From Rhododendron vialii (Eukaryota; Streptophyta; Magnoliopsida; Ericales; Ericaceae): DNA of 64,000 bases. Where the stretch lies: positions 4,446,501 through 4,510,500 of the forward strand of contig NC_080564.1 in assembly GCF_030253575.1 (NCBI RefSeq), read 5' to 3'. The translations under genes were made by a program, and so were the position numbers. Below, piece after piece: positions 25,501-35,982 of this stretch; positions within the stretch are counted from its first letter, which is position 1; every line of letters begins with the position of its first letter. The notes beneath the pieces are model-generated. The model was not told the DNA's origin and searched no databases. It saw only the letters and a list, made by a program, of their open reading frames with translations.

Positions 25501-28101
25501 CCGTAAATTGGGAGAATATCAATTGGTCTACGAGGAAGCCGCAAATGGATTTCCCCGTTCAGGTCTCTCTCACTTTCTCTGCATGTTGCCGTGTCAAATT
25601 ACTGTATTCCCAATTTCCTTTCATAGTAATCTCTTTGTGTTACATGGAGTTGGGCACGTTTCTGAAAGTTGAATACTGCTGAGCACGTCTTGATCAGTTA
25701 AAATGTATTTTTACACTGTATAGTGTTGTATATTTAGGCAATAACTCAAAATTAGATTGGATTCAAGGGCAAATAGGATGTCTATTCATCTGCTACTAAT
25801 GACTTGATAATTTTGCTTATTTTTTAAGCGTGTGCGTTCTTCAAATTCTGTAAGAAATTTAGAGTATCCAAGTGTTCAATTGTTTTTTTTTTTAATGTAC
25901 CCTTGGTGTTTGTATACCCGATGGACATGTTACATTGAGGGGAGGGCAAATAGTGCATGGTGATACTGATCTTTTGTGGATTTGTAGAAGCCTTAGTGTA
26001 ATGTTATTAATGCAAAAGTGGGTCATGGTTTCAAATGTGATGCAGATATTAGTGTATTATATCTGGAAATTCCAATGTTCATGCCCAGCTTCAATTCATT
26101 GAACAATATATGCACATGATTAGTAAATAATTTACCAAGTTATTCTTTACTGCATTGATGCATGAAAAAACAAACTACCACAGGGCTGTGACTAGAGTGT
26201 CTGTTCAGTTCTAAACTTCCGCTGATTTAATTTGATTGTGACTTGTGTTTCGTGATTGTATTTGCATTGGTTGGTATCTAGCTTAACACTGACATAAGTG
26301 TCTGAAGGCAGTCTGAAGGTGGAAAAATGCAACTAACCTCAAGAAATTTTAGCTGTTGCTCATACAATACATGGATTAGTATTCTGTGATTTCTCTGGCT
26401 TAATAATGACTCAGATTGTAATATGATTATTTTTCAATCATTAAAATATCAAAATCCGCATTTGGAAGGCCTTCATTCAATGAAGGTTACTAATCAACTG
26501 CAGCCCGCCTTTAAGAAATATATAAGTTGTGGGGGCCTTAATTATTTTGACTAACAACGAAAGGATTTATTTCTGGACAGTGTGCAATATGTTCTTTAGA
26601 GGACTCAAACATTGTAAAGCCTGGTAAGGTGAGTGAAATCTGCACTCTCAGTATAAGCATCGTGTTTTTATTTACACTGCATATATTACTTAATACTTTC
26701 TTCTATAGTTCCTCATGAATGAATTGTACCCCAAGCATCTCGATAGTAATGGTACTTTTCTATATTGGACTATCAGTATGGATTGAGGTCCACCCATATA
26801 ACTTAGCTTTATAAATGAGCTCCTTTGTTATTTTTTATGCAGATAACTATCAAGGGATATGCAGTATCAGGAGGTGGGCGTGGAATTGAGAGAGTAGATG
26901 TATCCATTGATGGTGGCAAAACCTGGTTGGAAGCTTCCAGATTCCAGAAGGCAGGCATGCCATACATTGCCGATGATGATTCGAGTAGCGACAAATGGGC
27001 ATGGGTGTTTTTTGAGGTGGTCACTGATGTTCCAAAGAATGCTGAGATAGTTGCTAAAGCGGTATGTCTTATATGTTTCTTGTCATTGTGTTCTTCATGC
27101 TCAGATTTTGGCTAGTGGAATGACATCATCCCATTGACAGAGAGGGAGGGAGGGAGATTACTATGCATCACCTTATTCTTAACCCCATGTATGGCCTTCA
27201 ATTGCATCTCCCACCCTTTGCCATTTGTTTTACTGAAGCCATTTTTTGCCAAAATCTTCCATATTTCAAGCTCCAACCCTTGGCCATTCTTAAGCCGAAA
27301 TCTTTCCATGCCATTTCTTGGGCAGAAGTTGCTTAAGATTTGTCATTTCCTTCGGATGGTTGTGACTTTATGCCAAAGGACCGTGGTTCAATGGTTGTAA
27401 ACCCTGCGGAGTGATGGATTACTACTAATAAACCAGAAAATAAAGAGGAGGATAGAAAGACCCTGTTTCCGCTAGCATAAAAGATGTTTTATTGGTAAGT
27501 CATGGCATCACATTGTACATCCTCATTGATTCTCAGAGAGTCAGAGTTCTGACCTTAATGCATGTATTGTTCAATGGTTGTAAACCTTGAGGAATGTGAT
27601 GGAATGGATTACTAATAAATCAGAAAACAAAGAGGAGGATAGAAAGACCCTGTTTCCTTGCTAGCATAAGAGATGTTTTATTGGTAAGTCATGGCATCAC
27701 ATTGTACATCCTCATTGATTCTCAGAGTTCTGACCTTAATGCCTGTAAGTAAACAAAGAGGGACCCTGTATGCGTGAAGTTCATTGGGAAGGAACTGCTT
27801 GCATATAGTGGACTTGAATGGTAACCATAGGTAGTTGTTTTCCATCTTGATAATCTGAAGCCATTTGATAATCTGAAGCCAATCTAGTTTATCTCATACG
27901 TAACGATTTGGATTATATTTTTATGCTAATGACTTCTGGTTATGAACTTATGAGTGGTATTTTGTCTGTCCTATTGATGGGCAGGTGGATATAGCCTCAA
28001 ACGTTCAACCTGAAAATGTGGAGAACATTTGGAACTTGAGAGGAATTCTGAACACTTCCTGGCATCGGGTTCATGTTCGGGTTGGTCACTCCAATATGTA
28101 G
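17129..28101 (+). CDS. SOX: Sulfite oxidase, peroxisomal molybdenum cofactor enzyme (12 exons)
   Basis: Oxidises sulfite to sulfate in peroxisomes, using molybdopterin and oxygen. Exons: 17129-17203, 20265-20380, 20506-20568, 20662-20698, 20847-20928, 21963-22081, 22182-22277, 25268-25378, 25461-25562, 26581-26628, 26843-27061, 27985-28101. All junctions are GT-AG, phases agree, and the product is 394 aa, matching the Arabidopsis enzyme (about 393). The start [18 protein letters not shown] is the family N-terminus. The molybdenum-ligand cysteine is Cys98 in [11 protein letters not shown], at the start of exon 5. The dimerisation domain follows from about residue 250 ([19 protein letters not shown]). 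The C-terminus is HSNM, in the position of the SNL peroxisomal signal in Arabidopsis. Introns 1 and 7 are swollen by LTR insertions. The gene appears intact. Confidence 0.97.
17264..17304. repeat. Poly-T/poly-G homopolymer run in SOX intron 1
   Basis: About 15 T are followed directly by about 15 G and a GGGCGGGTGGGGG tail, just after exon 1. Length is likely unstable and prone to sequencing error. Confidence 0.8.
18848..19865. mobile_element. Non-autonomous hAT-like element nested in the solo LTR
   Basis: A perfect 11-bp terminal inverted repeat TAGGGATGGCA/TGCCATCCCTA bounds 1018 bases. Subterminal regions are full of CCCGAACC and GGTTCGG words in opposite orientation. The flanks share only an imperfect GTGAG-containing match (TGGGTGAG and TAGTGAGC), so the expected 8-bp duplication is degraded. 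Frames inside do not resemble transposase. Confidence 0.7.
19523..19567. repeat. (GA)n microsatellite inside the hAT-like element
   Basis: An uninterrupted GA run of about 45 bases. Confidence 0.95.
22506..24793. mobile_element. Solo LTR of 2.3 kb in SOX intron 7
   Basis: It begins TGTCACGCCCTCGATTTTC and ends CAGGTCTCTACA. A perfect 5-bp duplication TGTAC occurs at 22501-22505 and 24794-24798. There is no gag/pol coding and no second LTR. It contains a near-palindrome around 24183-24218 (TATCGATACAACAC, short spacer, inverted copy) and a TTTTTATACTAG motif near 24634. The TGTCACG start and TCTACA end are typical of long plant Gypsy-type LTRs. Confidence 0.82.
24821..25059. mobile_element. 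Small hAT-like MITE next to the solo LTR
   Basis: The left end GGCCCCGTTCCAAAAACC and right end GAGTTCCGGAACGGAGCC form an imperfect inverted repeat around an AT-rich core, with CTTAAAAAATAAG near both ends. Flanks AAAGACTA and AAAGCCTT are a possible degraded 8-bp duplication. It lies 22 bases past the LTR target duplication, in the same SOX intron. Confidence 0.6.
27384..27745. repeat. Tandem duplication of about 175 bp in the last SOX intron
   Basis: Two near-identical units run about 27384-27560 and 27568-27745. Each starts near TTCAATGGTTGTAAACC and contains AAAGAGGAGGATAGAAAGAC and GTCATGGCATCACATTGTAC. Confidence 0.85.
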
Positions 28102-29602
28102 TTTGTGAACAGAACGATGAGTAATATATTTTCATGCAATGTGAAATGGTATCTGTTTTCCACAAATGCTTCAAATGTACACTTCTGGCTTTTGACGAAA
28201 CAGTTTGTTTTCTGAAGGATTCTGATAGTCTGAACATGTATCTTTGTTTCTCCTCAATAAGGAAGAATTATTCAGTGATCACTGAATAATCTCTCCTCAA
28301 TAAGACAGTAGCACTTTTAAGCTTTCATGCTTTGGCATTCTTTGTCTGCTTGTTTGAACTGTCACCGAATCTCCCATAGTTTTTTTTTTTTTTTTCAAAT
28401 ATTGGCAGAAGTTACACTACTCTATATCCGATAGTGATTGAAGCGAATTTGTTTTCTTTCTTCCATTACATTCTTTTTTAACCGGTATATTGTAATTAGC
28501 CAACTTGTGGGCCGCTGCTTACACTAATCACAACCAATTATAGGGTAGTTTAATACTTGAAATTATTTCAAATTATTGAATCAATTTATAAACTTTTTGG
28601 TGGTGGATACGATTTCTAAGGCACTTATTTGGCAAAAAATCAAGTTATTTGACATGATCATTTCAAGTTATTTTCCACGTGTAAGAAATTCATTCATGAA
28701 AGGCTAATCACATAAATTTTCATATTAGAAGACCCAAAAAAAAAAGAAAAGAGAAGTGGTTTATAAAATAGGAAAGTGGGAAAATCAATTTATAACCACA
28801 ATCAAACACAAATATATACACACTCACAAGACATACAAGGCCAGCGTGTGGACCTTGTAGCATGTTCCTTCTAGATTTGGTGAGTGAGTGTATGGGTCTC
28901 ACATATCTTGCGAGTAAGTCGAAGAGTGTGTGGGCATCTGTATGTCTTGTGAGTAAGTGTTTATGTGGTTGTGATTGTGGCAAAGTTGAAGGAAATTTTT
29001 TTAAGTGCCTGCAGACTTTTTATCCACCACCAAAATGTTTAAAACCACCAACACATTTACGCAAACAAATGATTGTGTGTATTTGTGTCCGGGTCTCACA
29101 TGTTTTGCGAGTGTGTACATTGTTTGCGTATATGTGTTTGTAGCAAAATTGAATCCACCACATGTTAGGTGCAGATATATATTTTTTTACATCATAGGAG
29201 GTATTCTCACGTCTAAACGGGATGAGATCAATCTACCTAGGCCTGACCGTAAGATCAATCTACTTAGGCCTGACCGTAGGGAACAAAAACTCATGGAAAG
29301 CAGTGAAAACAAGTTTGGAGGGGAGAACCACTGGATGTGCTCATGAGACTACCCACATGCAATTTTGCCTCCTAACTGATTGCGCTACCCTCAAGAATCG
29401 AACTCACACTCCCGTACCCTTGGCAGTAGAGACATGTGGAAATTAAAATACGTGGGGTGCCCGAAACATCGAATAATCTCTGGCGCCTGCTCCACAAATC
29501 ACAGCCACAACTATCTCGGGTTATCCAAGATCCGACCCTTTAAACACCTGACACACCACTTTATCCCTTGTCGGATTTACCCAACGGACGGACTCCAATC
29601 TA
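28102..29602. other. Intergenic region between SOX and the plastid bS21 gene
   Basis: It holds SOX 3' sequence, a poly-T run near 28381, and an imperfect inverted pair around 28790-28860 and 28925-28985 sharing TATGTCTTGTGAGT in opposite orientation. A tandem 28-bp duplication is at about 29225-29280 (AGATCAATCTACCTAGGCCT plus CTGACCGT-like ends). The last part is presumed promoter of the next gene; no TATA box is obvious. Confidence 0.5.
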
Positions 29603-32498
29603 ATGGCTTCCTCATCCCTCCTCAACCTCCTCTCCTTCTCCACCACCGCCACCGCACTCTCCAAACCGCCGCCGCCGCCTAAATCCCCACTCCTCCGCCT
29701 CCCTCTCTCCTCCTCGTTCCCTCCGCTCAGAAAGAGAAACCAGGGGTGCAAATCCTTGCTGTCGTCGTCTGAGCCGTTCTCGTCGACTGAGCCGTTCTCG
29801 TCGTGTGAGTCGTTCAACGTCGAGGTCGAGATCGACGAGGACGACAACGAGGACAGGCTCATAGAGGAGTTCCGGAGAGAGGTGATGAGGGCGGGCGTGA
29901 TCCAGGAGTGCGTGCGGAGGAAATTCCATGAGAACAAGCATGAGAAGAAGAAGCGGAAGAATCGTGAGGCCGCCAGGCGTAATCGTAAAAGGTTTGATCT
30001 TTTCTGCTGAATTGGCACAATTCTTTGTTCTTACCAAATCTGAGTGAAAACTTTTAGTATAATTGCTCCGGCTCTGAATGGGCACCCTGCTAGTGGGCAG
30101 TGGTGGGATTGGGCCCACAACCTGTCGTGCTGCGCCTAAAAGATGGTCGGACACTTAGAGATATTAAAAATAAGTTTGAACACTCTAACGATCTCCAGCC
30201 CTTACCTTCTATTTAATACTCAAAACTCAAATTTACAATTGTGCCGTTAATGAAGTTTTTACTCAAATCTGTCTCTGGATTGGGTTTTACCGTTGGAGTT
30301 CATCATACCATACTCCAATTTGAGTAAGAAAGTATGAGTAAGGGTCATGGGTGTTGCCTGAAAGAATTGAACGCTCCTACCATTTTGGTTGAAACATTTC
30401 TTGGAACCCCTGACACAATCCCAAGTTTACCTCGAAACTAAATTTGGTGAAACTAGGTTTTGACCTGATTTGATAAAAAGCAAGTTTAGGTCTCTATTTG
30501 AGTATTATCAATTTGACTTTTGATTGGAGCCCATTTTTAGCACTCTGTGTTGGGATGGGTTATGTTGAGATCCATGTGTGGTAAAATTTTGTGGGATAGC
30601 ATTAGAGACAACAAATTTTGAGGAATGGTGAGGTAGTACCGAATCTACAGATCAAGTAAATTAAGTTAGTTTAGGCATGTCTATCTCAGATCAGTAGATG
30701 CAGCAGTTAGGAAAAAGATATGGTTACGGTTGATGGTAGCACCTAGGGGAGGGATAGACTGAAATGGAATTTGGAGACGGCATGATACCACGTTACACAA
30801 TGTCTTTATAGTGCCCAATGGAGAAAATGAATTCATATAGCCAGCCCAATTGATTGAGACTCAAGGCTCGGTTTGGTTTATTGAGCCCATTTTTAGTGTT
30901 TCTTGCACAAGTTTTAATTTTGACGAGATTTGTTGAAGGATTGGAGAAGCTCCAATGGATTTGGATTATGACTAAAAAAAACTTTTGGTTTGGAGGGTGG
31001 GGTTATTTGCTAGAAACTAGTGTTACTGGCACGGCAGCTTAATTTGCTTGATCCCTCTATTATCCGGATAGGTTTAATATGCTTCAAACATTTGGGATGT
31101 TGGCTGGAAAGTTAATGTCTGTATAACCTTTGGTTGGAGATGAATGGGGTGATTGAGTTTCATGGAATGATGGTACATGCTCTTAGGCTCTGTTTGGAGA
31201 GAGGTGGATTCATAATGAAGGGATTTGACAATATTATCCAATGAGAGTAGCTGAAATTTAGAGTTGTTGATTTACATATGGATTTCAAGGTTGACTTTGG
31301 AGTTTATCTTTATGGATTTGAAATTACTATGACCTTGTAGTGATTTGAAATTCTTCATGTTAAAGATTGTCTGCTGTTGTTTTGCAGACCACCTATATAT
31401 AAACCTTACCTAGTTTTCTTGGAATTGAGCGTTTGATTCTCTCCATGGAAAACCACATCTATCTGAACAGAGGCTCAAGTCCTTGTTGGATAACTTTGTA
31501 ATTCAGGTGTCTCTGTTCCTTATCGGAGTTCAGATGTTATCTATAGAGGCTGTGTTTGGATTGTGGATTCGTAGACCCACTTGCCACGGAAAAGGAAAAT
31601 GGTAGCAAAACTGAAGCTATAGGATCTTCAACTTCATTATTTTTCCTACCTTAATCCCTCACACACCATAATCCCAACACTGCCTACAGGTTCATTTTAT
31701 AGGTTTTGCGTAATTCAGAAGTACCATTTTTAGTTTGTATCCTTTACTTTCTTGGTTGCAAAATTACACCTTCTGCAGTCCTGTGGTCTGTGGGTGCTTT
31801 GGGTAGTTCTGTAATCCCTTCAGGCTTGTTTGTTTGCTTGGAGATAAACGGAAATGATATGAAATTCATTGAATATGTATATGATATAGAATCCCCTGCG
31901 ATATAGGTCTCCATAGGAATGGCAACAAAATCCGGGGTTTGTTTTGGCTGGGATTGTGGCATGCATTTTCAATTTTTTTCCGTCATGCGAATTTATGTAG
32001 ACCAAAGGGAAAAACAGTTCCGTCATCGCTATCTTGATGGAGGGGATGTGAAATCCTACACCTTGTAATTGGGAATTCCTGTACTGCACCAAACACTGAA
32101 TTTCTCAGGCCCATGGGATTATATCTTCAATCCCAACCCCGAATCCCCACACAAACGAGCCCTTAAGAAATTATGCCCAATACGGGTGCATAATCGTATT
32201 GGGCATAATTTCGTCAAGTACATCATGCCCGATAGGGTTCGTTCTTTATTTAATGATGGCCCTCAAGAAATTATGCCCAATACGGGTGCATAATTCCGTC
32301 AAGTACATCATGCCCGATAGGGTTCGTTCCTTATTTAATGAGAGATGATACCCTGCTTGGGAAATTATTTTCTTCTGATCTGCTTTGTGTGTTATTCACA
32401 GACGCACCCCTTATAGAGATCCAGCACTAGATGAGGCAGAAGCCGCCAGGACCAGGGAAGAAGAAGAAGATAGGGATGATGATAACTGGGACTTTTGA
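29603..32498 (+). CDS. RPS21: Plastid small-subunit ribosomal protein bS21c (2 exons)
   Basis: A nuclear-encoded protein of the chloroplast 30S ribosomal subunit. Exons 29603-29991 and 32402-32498 join in phase (AG plus A) to give 161 aa. Residues 1 to about 50 are Ser/Thr/Pro-rich with few acids, as in a plastid transit peptide. The bS21 core follows: LIEEFRREVMRAGVIQECVR, then KFHENKHEKKKRKNREAARRNRKR. The second exon adds RRTPYRDPALDE and an acidic tail ending DDDNWDF, a tail type I recall from plant bS21c proteins. In Arabidopsis the homologue is GHS1, whose loss gives glucose hypersensitivity and poor plastid translation. The 2.4-kb intron carries a LINE remnant and a tandem hairpin repeat. 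No damage is seen. Confidence 0.9.
30560..30890 (+). mobile_element. RTE-type LINE 3' end remnant in RPS21 intron
   Basis: This stretch resembles the last 300 bases of the LINE at 48972-50300: GGCATGTCTA, GTAGATGCAGCAGTTAG, GCCAGCCCAATTGATTGAG and the ending AAGGCTCGGTTTGGTTTA. It is diverged and has no open frame. Confidence 0.65.
32163..32341. repeat. Tandem repeat with a perfect palindrome in RPS21 intron
   Basis: Unit 1 (about 32163-32267) contains TTATGCCCAATACG and, ten bases on, its exact inverse CGTATTGGGCATAA, a 14-bp stem. Unit 2 (about 32268-32341) repeats AAGAAATTATGCCCAATACG and the AAGTACATCATGCCCGATAG tail but lacks the inverse arm. It lies about 60 bases before the exon 2 acceptor. 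Confidence 0.8.
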
Positions 32499-32869
32499 TG
32501 TTGTGAGAATTCACTCTCTTTCTTCTTCCTTTGGACTCTGTTTTTTCTTCTTTTCTTTCACCCCCACACGCTTGTGTGAGGCTTTTGGTTCATGTAAGCT
32601 TTCAGGAGAATTGCAACTTTTGAGTTCTTTTTGTCTTTGATCTTATAATCAGGAACCACCTTTTTATTCATAGTACGTACATACAGGGCTGTAAAACTCT
32701 TTCTATTTTTTTTTCCTGGCAAAAAAATCTCTCAGTTATATTAATACGAAAACAAAGTACACCAAAGCAAAATAAAACAAAACAAAAATTAGGAAAGCCG
32801 CTTAGCACAGATGTCGACCCAGTATTCCGCTCAAGAAGGTAGGTGGGTGGATGGATGGATGATTTGCCA

Positions 32870-33560
32870 CCGGATCTTGCTCCCGCCACAAGATCACAAC
32901 TGCCTTGAGCAGTTTGAATCATTTTCGTAGGACCAAAGTGAGTCCCGCAACAAATCAATTAATTATTAGTCTGCAATTAAGTAGTGTTTTCACAAATCGT
33001 AATGCCCTACTGGTATCGGATTGAGCTAATTTATTTTAGGAGCCCATAAAAAATGTTTTTAAGTATAATGAGCGGCTAGAATCATTTTGGTGGGACAAAT
33101 GAGTCCCATAAAAATCAATAAATCATTACTCTACTAAGTGGTTTTTTCACAATCGTAACGCTCTACTTATATCGTATTGAGCTAATTCTTTTAGGAACCA
33201 TAAAAATATTTTAAAAATAATTAGCGGTTTGAATCATTCATGTACTTGTTTAGCGCTCTTCTTTTGTTTGCTAAATCCGATTACTAATTTACAGTATTAT
33301 TTTTGGCCCATTTTTGGTCCCAAAAATGATTCAAGACTGATCATTATTCATAATATTTTTTTTATGAATTCCTAAAAAACATTAGTTCAATCCGATATCT
33401 GTACGACAATAGGAATTGTAAAAAAAATCACGCAATTTTGGACTAATGACTAATTCTTTGTGGGTCTAATTTTGGGTCCCACAAGGATGATTCAAATCGC
33501 TCATTATCTTGGAATATCTTTTATGAGTTACTTGAAAAAAATTAGCTCTGTTGGATATGG
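32870..33560. repeat. Cluster of about 155-bp repeats in both orientations
   Basis: Units around 32919-33075 and 33080-33240 share TTGAATCATT-like starts, TCACAA(A)TCGTAA and TATTGAGCTAATT in direct order. A third, inverted and diverged unit spans about 33310-33510, where GATTCAAATCGCTCATTATC mirrors the start. It looks like a foldback transposon family rather than a gene. Confidence 0.55.
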
Positions 33561-33776
33561 TTTTATGAATTGTGAAACAGGTTTTTGTTTGCTTTGTTTA
33601 ATGCTTTGTTGCTGCAAACAAGCCTTAGCAAACAAAAGGAGGGCACATGTGGGGACCTCTTAATGAAGCAAAACGACAGCGAGTGCAATTTTGTTCATCT
33701 TTTTTGGTTCACACCATTTCAACCAATAGAAAAGTGGGTAATGTTGACAAAATTAAATTCATCTCTCATAATAACA

Positions 33777-33785
33777 CTATAAGTA
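33777..33785 (+). promoter_or_regulatory. Third, degenerate copy of the duplicated promoter core
   Basis: AACACTATAAGTACGTGGGC and CAATTTTCCTTAACAAAA resemble the TATA regions at 34085 and 38465. It is followed by a hairpin element instead of the leader, so it is probably inactive. Confidence 0.45.
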
Positions 33786-33811
33786 CGTGGGCAATTTTCC
33801 TTAACAAAAGG

Positions 33812-33938
33812 GAAAACGACGGTTTATGACGTGTTTTAATAATTAATCACGCTAAGGATAAATTAAAAATATTTGTTAATACTGAAAATGCCATTGACGA
33901 ATATTAATTATTAAAACACGTCATTGGCCGTCGTTTTC
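33812..33938. mobile_element. 127-bp hairpin MITE
   Basis: GAAAACGACGG and ATGACGTGTTTTAATAATTA at the left are inverted at the right end (TAATTATTAAAACACGTCAT, then CCGTCGTTTTC). The arms are about 36 bp with four mismatches. The flanks share CAAAAGG. It sits between two promoter-like copies. Confidence 0.7.
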
Positions 33939-34084
33939 TCCAAAAGGAAAGCACATGGACAGTGGACCCCTTTAATGAGGCAAAAAGCCATCGCTTATTG
34001 GAGTGGGCCGGGGCTGCTGCTTCACGGGGACGTTTCACCCCTCCCCTCCCCTCCCCTCTCCACCTCGCTCTCTGACTCATAACC

Positions 34085-34093
34085 CTATAAATA
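34085..34093 (+). promoter_or_regulatory. TATA box of the upstream duplicated module
   Basis: CTATAAATA followed by CCGATTTTCCTTAACAAAAC and ACGCTCTCTAAA, then CTG and CT repeats. This matches the region at 38465 almost base for base. The ATG at 34317 is about 230 bases downstream. Confidence 0.6.
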
Positions 34094-34161
34094 CTGCTGG
34101 CCGATTTTCCTTAACAAAACACGCTCTCTAAATCTGCTGCTGCTGCTGCTCGCCTTCTCAG

Positions 34162-34192
<31 letters not shown>

Positions 34193-34269
34193 CACGGGAT
34201 TCCAGTTATATATAAGAACTTGTTCCGGGAGTTTGCGCTCTCAAAAGAAGCTGCTGCTGCTGCTGCTCT

Positions 34270-34309
<40 letters not shown>

Positions 34310-34316
34310 ACGAGCG

Positions 34317-35356
34317 ATGGATTCCAGAGAAACCAACTCGAACAAGAGCAACCTTCCCGGGAGACCTTCCTCCCCCAAAAGACAAAAGGTTTTTGTTTTG
34401 TTTTCTTGTCAATTTATACAGTCGAATTTTATATCTATCTTTGTGGTCTGATTCTTTTTCTATTTTCGTTTTTTTTTTCCCGGAAGATCGAGAAAGCAAA
34501 TCAAATCACTCACGATGGACAACAGAGTCCGTTAACCGTTGGTAATCAACTGAACGGGAGTAGTGCACCGTCCCAAATTCTGCTGGGGATAACTTTACCG
34601 AATCAAATCATGCACAATGGGCAACAGAGTCCGGTAGCCATTGGCAATCAACCGAACAGGAGCAGTGCACCATCCCAATTTCTGTCGGGCATAACAAAAC
34701 CAAATCAAATCACGCACTATGGACAACAAAGTCCGGTAACCATTGCCAATCAACCGAACAGGAGCAATGCACGGTCCCAATCTTTGCCGGGCACAACTTC
34801 ACCAAATCAAATCACGCACAATGGGCAACAAAGTCCGGTAGCCATTGTTAATCAACCGAACAGGAGCAGTGCACTGTCCCAATTTGTGCCGGGCATAACT
34901 TCACCAAATCAAATCACGCACAATGGGCAACAAAGTCCGGTAGCCATTGGTAATCAACCGAATAGGAGCAGTGCACCGTCCCAAATTCTGCCGGGCATAA
35001 TTTTGGCAAATCAAATCATGCACGATGGGCAACAAAGTCCGGTAGCCATTGCCAATCAACCGAACAGGAGCAATGCACCGTCCCAATTTGTGTCAGGCAT
35101 AACTTCACCAAATCAAATCACGCACAATGGGCAACAAAGTCCGGTAACCATTGGTAATCAACTGACCAGGAACAATGCACCATCCCAATTTCTGTCGGGA
35201 ATAACTTCACCTAATCAAATCACGCACAATGGGCAACAAAGTCCGGCAGCCATTGTTAATCAACCGAACAGAAGCAATGCACCGTCCCAATTCAGCTACA
35301 TGAATCCCAATCAAATTCTGCCGGGTATTTACTCGATTTTCCAAACGTTAATTTGA
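34317..35356 (+). CDS. Putative protein with eight 34-residue NQ-rich repeats (duplicated AAA-gene 5' end)
   Basis: The model has exon 1 at 34317-34388 (MDSRETNSNKSN, ending SSPKRQK) and exon 2 from 34487 to the stop at 35356, joined in phase, 313 aa. Exon 2 has eight repeats (34499-35308; seven of exactly 102 bp and a last one of 96). The consensus starts NQITHNGQQSPVAIGNQPNR, followed by SNAPSQFLPGITSP. All units stay open. Exons 1 and 2, the intron and the promoter are homologous to the first exons of the AAA gene at 38567, which has one unit. The donor used there (CCG G|GT) is kept here near 35326, and a homologue of AAA exon 3 lies at about 37681-37730. An alternative unspliced frame starts at 34220. 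There are no known domains apart from a possible NLS-like SPKRQK. Expression is unknown. Confidence 0.5.
34499..35308 (+). repeat. Array of eight 102-bp coding tandem repeats
   Basis: Seven units of 102 bp and one of 96 bp follow in register, each starting AATCAAATCA. They encode GQQSP and NQPNRS-like segments. Indels between units are absent or multiples of three. Confidence 0.95.
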
Positions 35357-35368
35357 TATAGAATGTAA

Positions 35369-35949
35369 GAGCATCCCCAATGGGGATGTAAACCAGGTGC
35401 TATAGTTATAATACAACCCAGATGTAAAAAAAACTTGCTCCAATGGGGATGTAAAATAGCAATTTCAGAGATGTAAAATGGCTTAGATGGAAAAGGGGAT
35501 GGATATTTCCATCCCCATTTGACTACAGCTATAATTGACAGGTCATGAGCCAACTGATTCTACCAGAATTTTGGACAGCCGGAGGTTACCTGATTTCGTC
35601 GGAAAGTCGTCGGAAATTGGAAGAACACGCCGGAATCTGGTAGAACTTGCCGGAATCTGGAGATCACCGTCTCCGACCCCGATTCTTGACGATCCATGGA
35701 TGGCGCAGATGCATGCCGCCGGCTGTGCCCTTCTGAAACCCTCGGCTGCGTGCCCTTCCGGCTGTGATTTCCCTTCAGTTCAGAGAGAGAGAGAGGGGCT
35801 GGGTTCTACGAACCAGAGAGAGAGAGAGCGAGAGAGACGGGTTGGTCGTAGAAGAAGAGATAGAGACGGTGTTGGTGATCTGTAGAAGGAGAGGGAGAGA
35901 GTAAAGTAACTGGGTTCAGGGCTGGATTTTTCTTCTCATCTGTTCGTAT

Positions 35950-35982
<33 letters not shown>

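Noticed and set aside
29370..29415. tRNA or SINE B-box-like sequence (AGAATCGAACTC)
   Set aside because: No A box, cloverleaf arms or SINE tail at a proper distance.
29521..30154. Long minus-strand open frames (165 and 180 aa) opposite RPS21 exon 1
   Set aside because: They mirror the GC-rich, stop-poor RPS21 first exon; the plus strand has a transit peptide and bS21 core with correct splicing, so these are antisense shadows.
34220..34486. Upstream extension of the repeat frame through poly-Ser/Leu sequence
   Set aside because: It reads through CT microsatellite and an intron conserved with the downstream copy; the spliced start at 34317 is better supported.
34499..35308. CRISPR-like array (regular direct repeats)
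   Set aside because: The whole 102-bp unit is repeated and coding, with no unique spacers, in a plant nuclear genome.
35535..35885. 116-aa frame in the PIF/Harbinger-like element as a captured gene
   Set aside because: It ends in GA-repeat translation, and no homologous family was recognised.
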